Positions 61,426 to 64,000 of a stretch of 64,000 nt of DNA are shown here, piece by piece (position 1 is the stretch's first letter; every line of letters begins with the position of its first letter). Under the pieces are notes generated by a model. That model was not told the origin of the DNA. It saw nothing but the letters and a program-made list of their open reading frames with translations, and did not search any database. Source of the stretch: Lentilactobacillus buchneri. Lineage in GTDB: Bacteria > Bacillota > Bacilli > Lactobacillales > Lactobacillaceae. A program made the position numbers and the translations under genes. The stretch is from the NCBI RefSeq assembly GCF_018314255.1, contig NZ_CP073066.1, forward strand, positions 248,001-312,000, given 5' to 3'.

Positions 61426-61652
61426 TAGTCAGTCCCCTTTCGTTTATTTAATAACTCGACAACCGGATCTGTTACTTGTTTCTTCTTATCTTTAGCATTT
61501 AAGACTGCCATAAACTCAAAGTAATCTTGTCGATTTAATTCATCTGGTAAGATTCCCTGCTTCATCATTTGTTGTTTAAAAAAAAGCATATCTTGTTGGG
61601 ATATGCTTAAGTCATTAATTAATTTGGCTAATCTTAATTGCTTTCTTTTGGG
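61425..61652 (-). CDS. gpT-like extension of the tail chaperone (made by -1 frameshift)
   Basis: Open in the -1 frame relative to gpG: from the slip site it adds 73 residues (starts RKQLRLAKLINDL, includes DELNRQDYFEFMAVLNAKD, ends LLNKRKGTD). It has no good independent start with a ribosome binding site (internal ATGs exist but lack one). Read with gpG it makes a ~195-residue gpGT chaperone that recruits tape measure protein and tail-tube protein. The stop TAA overlaps the tape measure ATG. Confidence 0.85.
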   Translation of the reverse strand, partial: PKRKQLRLAKLINDLSISQQDMLFFKQQMMKQGILPDELNRQDYFEFMAVLNAKDKKKQVTDPVVELLNKRKGTD

Positions 61653-62011
61653 TCTGCTGATTCCTCAGTTTGTTGTTTAGTAACAGTCTCCCAATCTTCA
61701 TCGCTCATACCTTGAAACCGGAATAATACATAGGCCATGAAATTTTGAAAATCCGTAAAATCCAAAGTGGATTTAATCTTTTCAACTTCTTTGTCGGATA
61801 GCTTAAAAATATCAATCATAAATTGCAATAATCCTTGAACCATTTTCTTTTGCGTTTCCAAAACTGCTAGTGGGTCATCATTAGTAAAATCAACTGCATC
61901 TGATTTCAACAATTGAATTTGTAAATTTTGGGCTTTCTCAATAACACCCACAGTGGTTTTAACTTCAGCTGACTTTTTACGTAAACCTAATCGAGTAATA
62001 TTAATTTTCAT
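61634..62011 (-). CDS. Tail assembly chaperone gpG-like protein
   Basis: 125 aa. Conserved layout for Gram-positive siphophages: SAEVKTTVGVIEKAQNLQIQ, then an Asp/Leu-rich middle (KKMVQGLLQFMIDIFKLSD) and ADPKESN at the end, with CCCAAAA in the codons for DPK. I chose the ATG at 62011 behind AAGGAG; two upstream codons would also fit a TTG. It lies between the major tail protein and tape measure genes, as in lambda. Confidence 0.88.
   Translation of the reverse strand: MKINITRLGLRKKSAEVKTTVGVIEKAQNLQIQLLKSDAVDFTNDDPLAVLETQKKMVQGLLQFMIDIFKLSDKEVEKIKSTLDFTDFQNFMAYVLFRFQGMSDEDWETVTKQQTEESADPKESN
61646..61652 (-). promoter_or_regulatory. Programmed -1 frameshift site CCCAAAA
   Basis: On the minus strand C CCA AAA in the zero frame is a canonical X XXY YYZ slippery heptamer, 10 bp before the gpG stop codon. 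Shifting -1 opens a 73-codon frame that ends on the tape measure start. Confidence 0.85.
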
Positions 62012-62069
62012 GATCAAAACTCCTTTATTTTATTTAGTTATGTATACGGGGAACAATCCCCGCCTTAAT

Positions 62070-62756
62070 TTATTTTCCTGGTGTTGTACCGCCAGTCGTT
62101 GAGCCAGTTGTGCTACCCGTAGTCGATCCAGTGGTTGAACCAGTCGTGCTACTACCGGTAGTAGCTGAATAACCACCAAAGACTTCGGCCAACATTTTAG
62201 CTTTATCAAATCCAGTATCTTGAGACATCCAAATCTTGTACGGTTCTCCATTGAAGATGGTATTGTCAGCTGGTGTTAATGCTTGGTAAGTTAACGCCGT
62301 ATTGGCATCAGTTTCGGCATTATTATCCGTTGCATGAGAACTACCAGTTTCAATTAGTTGACCATTAGCAAAGCCTTCGTACATATCAATATTCGTGTAT
62401 GAACGAAAATGTAACAACATTGCTACATGTGGTTTGGGCAATTGACGTGTCCAACCACTATTGACTGTATCTTGAATATATCCTTTGAGTTTTTGCAACT
62501 CGTCAAAATCAATATCCAAGAATTCCAATGCGACCTCTGGTTGTGCCTGACCATTTGAAACTCGTTTTGCTTCATCATTAGCATAGGCGACAGTACCCGC
62601 GGCTTCCAAGCCAGAAACTGTAGCTGTCGTAGCACCTTTTTCGTCACCATCGACTAAATAGATGCCGTTAGTTCCTACTCCTGCATCACCAGTGAGCAAT
62701 TTGCCAGTCGCATCAACCAAACCAAAGGTGACATCTTTAATACCATGTGTTGACAT
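62070..62756 (-). CDS. Major tail protein
   Basis: 228 aa. Typical tail-tube features: STHGIKDVTFGLVDATGKLL at the start, then GLEAAGTVAYANDEAKRVSNG, a central LDIDFDELQKLKGYI and KPHVAMLLHFRS. The last ~30 residues are repeats of Gly-Ser-Thr-Thr (four-residue units) ending GGTTPGK, a flexible surface tail. It lies upstream of the chaperone gene. Gene order fixes the call. Confidence 0.9.
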   Translation of the reverse strand: MSTHGIKDVTFGLVDATGKLLTGDAGVGTNGIYLVDGDEKGATTATVSGLEAAGTVAYANDEAKRVSNGQAQPEVALEFLDIDFDELQKLKGYIQDTVNSGWTRQLPKPHVAMLLHFRSYTNIDMYEGFANGQLIETGSSHATDNNAETDANTALTYQALTPADNTIFNGEPYKIWMSQDTGFDKAKMLAEVFGGYSATTGSSTTGSTTGSTTGSTTGSTTGGTTPGK

Positions 62757-63146
62757 TTAAAGTCCTTCTTTCTTTACTATAATTGTTTTAGTAACTGAAA
62801 AAGTTGCCGTAACTTGATCGGTGTCTGGATCCACAGTGTTAGGCTCATGTGAGCTAACCAGCCAATCCTGATTTTCCAAATCATTCATTAGGGCAACTTC
62901 ATTGTTAAAAATATTTTCTTGTGTTTCTTTTTTCCAAAATATTTGAATCTGAATGTTAGCCTGTAAATTACTAAATCGATCGTTTCTATATCCACCCAAC
63001 GGTTCATTAACTGAAGTAACTAATACAATGGTCTGCTTTCCAGAAGTATCAGCCCCAGGAGGAATGTTCATGGAATAAAGCTGGTCAATCCAACCATAGT
63101 GCAAAGATTGAATTAACTGATAAACAGTCATAACTGGTAATTCCAT
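62757..63146 (-). CDS. DUF806-like tail component
   Basis: 129 aa. ELPVMTVYQLIQSL at the start and LVTSVNEPLGGYRNDRFS and QANIQIQIFWKKE in the middle match the small tail-completion proteins encoded before the major tail protein in Lactobacillus phages. I chose the ATG at 63146, whose TAATG overlaps the previous stop, behind GGAGTTGGGG. Confidence 0.8.
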   Translation of the reverse strand: MELPVMTVYQLIQSLHYGWIDQLYSMNIPPGADTSGKQTIVLVTSVNEPLGGYRNDRFSNLQANIQIQIFWKKETQENIFNNEVALMNDLENQDWLVSSHEPNTVDPDTDQVTATFSVTKTIIVKKEGL

Positions 63147-63544
63147 TAGTGCCCCAACTCCTTCCATTTAATATATTCAGCTTTTAATATATCAGAGTGG
63201 GTTTCTTCACGTGCCTTTTCTACAAAGTGATCCCCAGTGATATAAACAGTACCATCATTTAACCAGCGGGCAATCACCGCTTTTTTCTTTACCCAACCAA
63301 CTGTGGAAGTCCCATCCACATCACCATCAACGTTTGTCATACTAACTAGCACACTATCAGCTAAATGTGGATCCTTTTCTGAGGCAATTCGATTAGTGTA
63401 ATGTAGCTGCTTAGTTTTATTAGTCAATTTCTTTTGTAAAACATCAGCGCCTGCTTTAGTAATTAAAATTGTTTCCGTGCGTTTGGGAACCAATCGCTTT
63501 ATTTTCGCTAAATAATCGTCTAATTGTTCGGCCATACTAACCAT
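63146..63544 (-). CDS. HK97 gp10-like head-tail component
   Basis: 132 aa. Features: LDDYLAKIKRLVPKRTETIL, VGWVKKKAVIARWLNDGT and GDHFVEKAREET, which match gp10-family minor tail/connector proteins. The start is uncertain: ATG at 63544 or the ATG three codons later; neither has a well-spaced ribosome binding site. The first overlaps the previous gene by eight bases. Confidence 0.8.
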   Translation of the reverse strand: MVSMAEQLDDYLAKIKRLVPKRTETILITKAGADVLQKKLTNKTKQLHYTNRIASEKDPHLADSVLVSMTNVDGDVDGTSTVGWVKKKAVIARWLNDGTVYITGDHFVEKAREETHSDILKAEYIKWKELGH

Positions 63545-63899
63545 GTTTTTTACCAACCCTCTCATTAATCTGTAGAGTCAAAATGTCATAAGTCACAATT
63601 TGATTGCTATCATCTAAACTCAAATTAACGATTTGATATAGTTGGTCTTGATATTGAACTAGCAGACCTTTGTCAATTAACGGATTGTGTCGAATAACAA
63701 TTTGAATAGTATCTTCAAAATCTGTTCCCAAAAGCGAAACGTTCTGTGTGTTAGTTCGCGTATAAGGCATGCACCATAACACGAACTGTGGTTTAAATTG
63801 CGTTCCTGATGCACCAGTATTAGGATTAATTGTTGGTAAAGCCGTTCCAAACTGGGCTTGCCGATTAAACTGCTCCGGACTAAATTTATTAAGTGCCAT
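63537..63899 (-). CDS. Phage head closure / head-tail joining protein
   Basis: 120 aa. NKFSPEQFNRQAQFGTALP at the start, VLWCMPYTRTNTQNVSLLG and DFEDTIQIVIRHNPLIDKG in the middle, matching the head-tail joining family (gp16/FII-like). I chose the ATG at 63899, eight bases after GGAAG. Confidence 0.85.
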   Translation of the reverse strand: MALNKFSPEQFNRQAQFGTALPTINPNTGASGTQFKPQFVLWCMPYTRTNTQNVSLLGTDFEDTIQIVIRHNPLIDKGLLVQYQDQLYQIVNLSLDDSNQIVTYDILTLQINERVGKKHG

Positions 63900-64000
63900 C
63901 CGGATCACTTCCTGAAACCATTCCTTGGAGTTGATCTAGCATCATCAACAAACCAGCTGACATCCCTTTAGATAATTCCCGATCATAATATAATTGAGTT
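63889..64000 (-). CDS. Head-tail connector (gp6-like), C-terminal end only
   Basis: The last 36 codons are visible: QLYYDRELSKGMSAGLLMML, then DQLQGMVSGSDPDGT and TAA. The pattern of a short helical C-terminus with YYDR is that of gp6-like connector proteins. The 5' part lies outside the window. It overlaps the next gene by 11 bp. Confidence 0.7.
   Translation of the reverse strand, partial: TQLYYDRELSKGMSAGLLMMLDQLQGMVSGSDPDGT

Larger units (their letters stand above)
45290..64000 (-). mobile_element. Prophage 2, late region (siphovirus-like), right end outside window
   Basis: Leftward module from head-tail connector through tail, baseplate and lysis genes. Dit, Tal, a long tape measure protein and a gpG/gpGT pair, with no sheath gene, mean a long flexible non-contractile tail. 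The left boundary is not fixed: host PTS control sites end near 45180 and the first phage gene ends at 45519. The attachment repeat cannot be identified because the other end is not here. All late genes seen are intact. Confidence 0.85.

Noticed and set aside
1..64000. CRISPR arrays, reverse-transcriptase systems, restriction-modification genes
   Set aside because: No regularly spaced repeats and no reverse transcriptase, Cas or methylase motifs were seen on either strand.

Overview
The window is a chromosomal segment of a Firmicute, most probably a Lactobacillaceae species (the gene content, AGGAGG-type ribosome binding sites, frequent TTG starts, and ISL3 and IS30 elements suggest a Lentilactobacillus or Levilactobacillus relative; this assignment is inference). 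It has three parts: host genes (1-31945), a wrecked prophage in a tRNA-Gln gene (31946-41543), and, after a 4 kb host island (41526 to about 45290), the late half of a second, unrelated prophage running off the right edge.

Host part. The leftward block dut, radA, yacL-type PIN/TRAM gene, gltX, cysS (cut by the left edge) is a usual Firmicute arrangement. Next come rpiA, pepC, a phosphoglycerate mutase, an auxin-efflux-carrier permease and an LCP cell-wall ligase. The terminator hairpin of the LCP gene has been split by an ISL3-family element with an exact 8-bp target duplication. That element is an internal tandem: 1404 bp repeated in frame gives a 952-codon double transposase, and its 73-bp right end is also doubled. 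After it lie a mannose-family PTS (IIA-IIB-IIC-IID) with a HAD phosphatase, tRNA-Leu, thrB, sprT-like, tex, a P-type cation ATPase whose leader looks like a yybP-ykoY manganese riboswitch with an intrinsic terminator, nadE-pncB (NAD salvage), a TagA-type glycosyltransferase, a GntR regulator with nagA, and proC. Three large two-stem palindromic elements (two side by side near 22.0 kb, one near 29.05 kb) share a fold but not a sequence.

Prophage 1 (31946-41543) is bounded by a 20-bp repeat of the tRNA-Gln 3' end and keeps paired integrase arm-type repeats. Its genes are of contractile-tail (xkd/PBSX) type: XkdQ (broken), DUF2577, DUF2634, baseplate J, DUF2313, tail fibre, then XhlA-like protein, holin and amidase endolysin. 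A 1043-bp IS30 element joins the broken xkdQ directly to the last third of the integrase, so head, replication and control genes are gone. Two cargo genes with their own promoters remain: a PNPOx-fold protein and an HTH protein of unknown function next to attL.

Prophage 2 (about 45.3 kb to the right edge, all leftward) is of long non-contractile tail type: head-tail connector genes, major tail protein, a gpG/gpGT tail chaperone pair made by a -1 frameshift at CCCAAAA, a 1858-residue tape measure protein with two peptidoglycan hydrolase domains, a distal tail protein split over two genes, Tal with a beta-propeller-like region, baseplate proteins, XkdX, holin, GH25 endolysin and XhlA. Both prophages have, after the last tail genes, an intergenic stretch of hairpins whose loops read CCCC in the transcribed sense and which end in intrinsic terminators. 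Prophage 2 also has a compact promoter-hairpin-terminator unit with a CCTCC loop. These are candidate small RNAs aimed at Shine-Dalgarno sequences and are the most novel signal I found.
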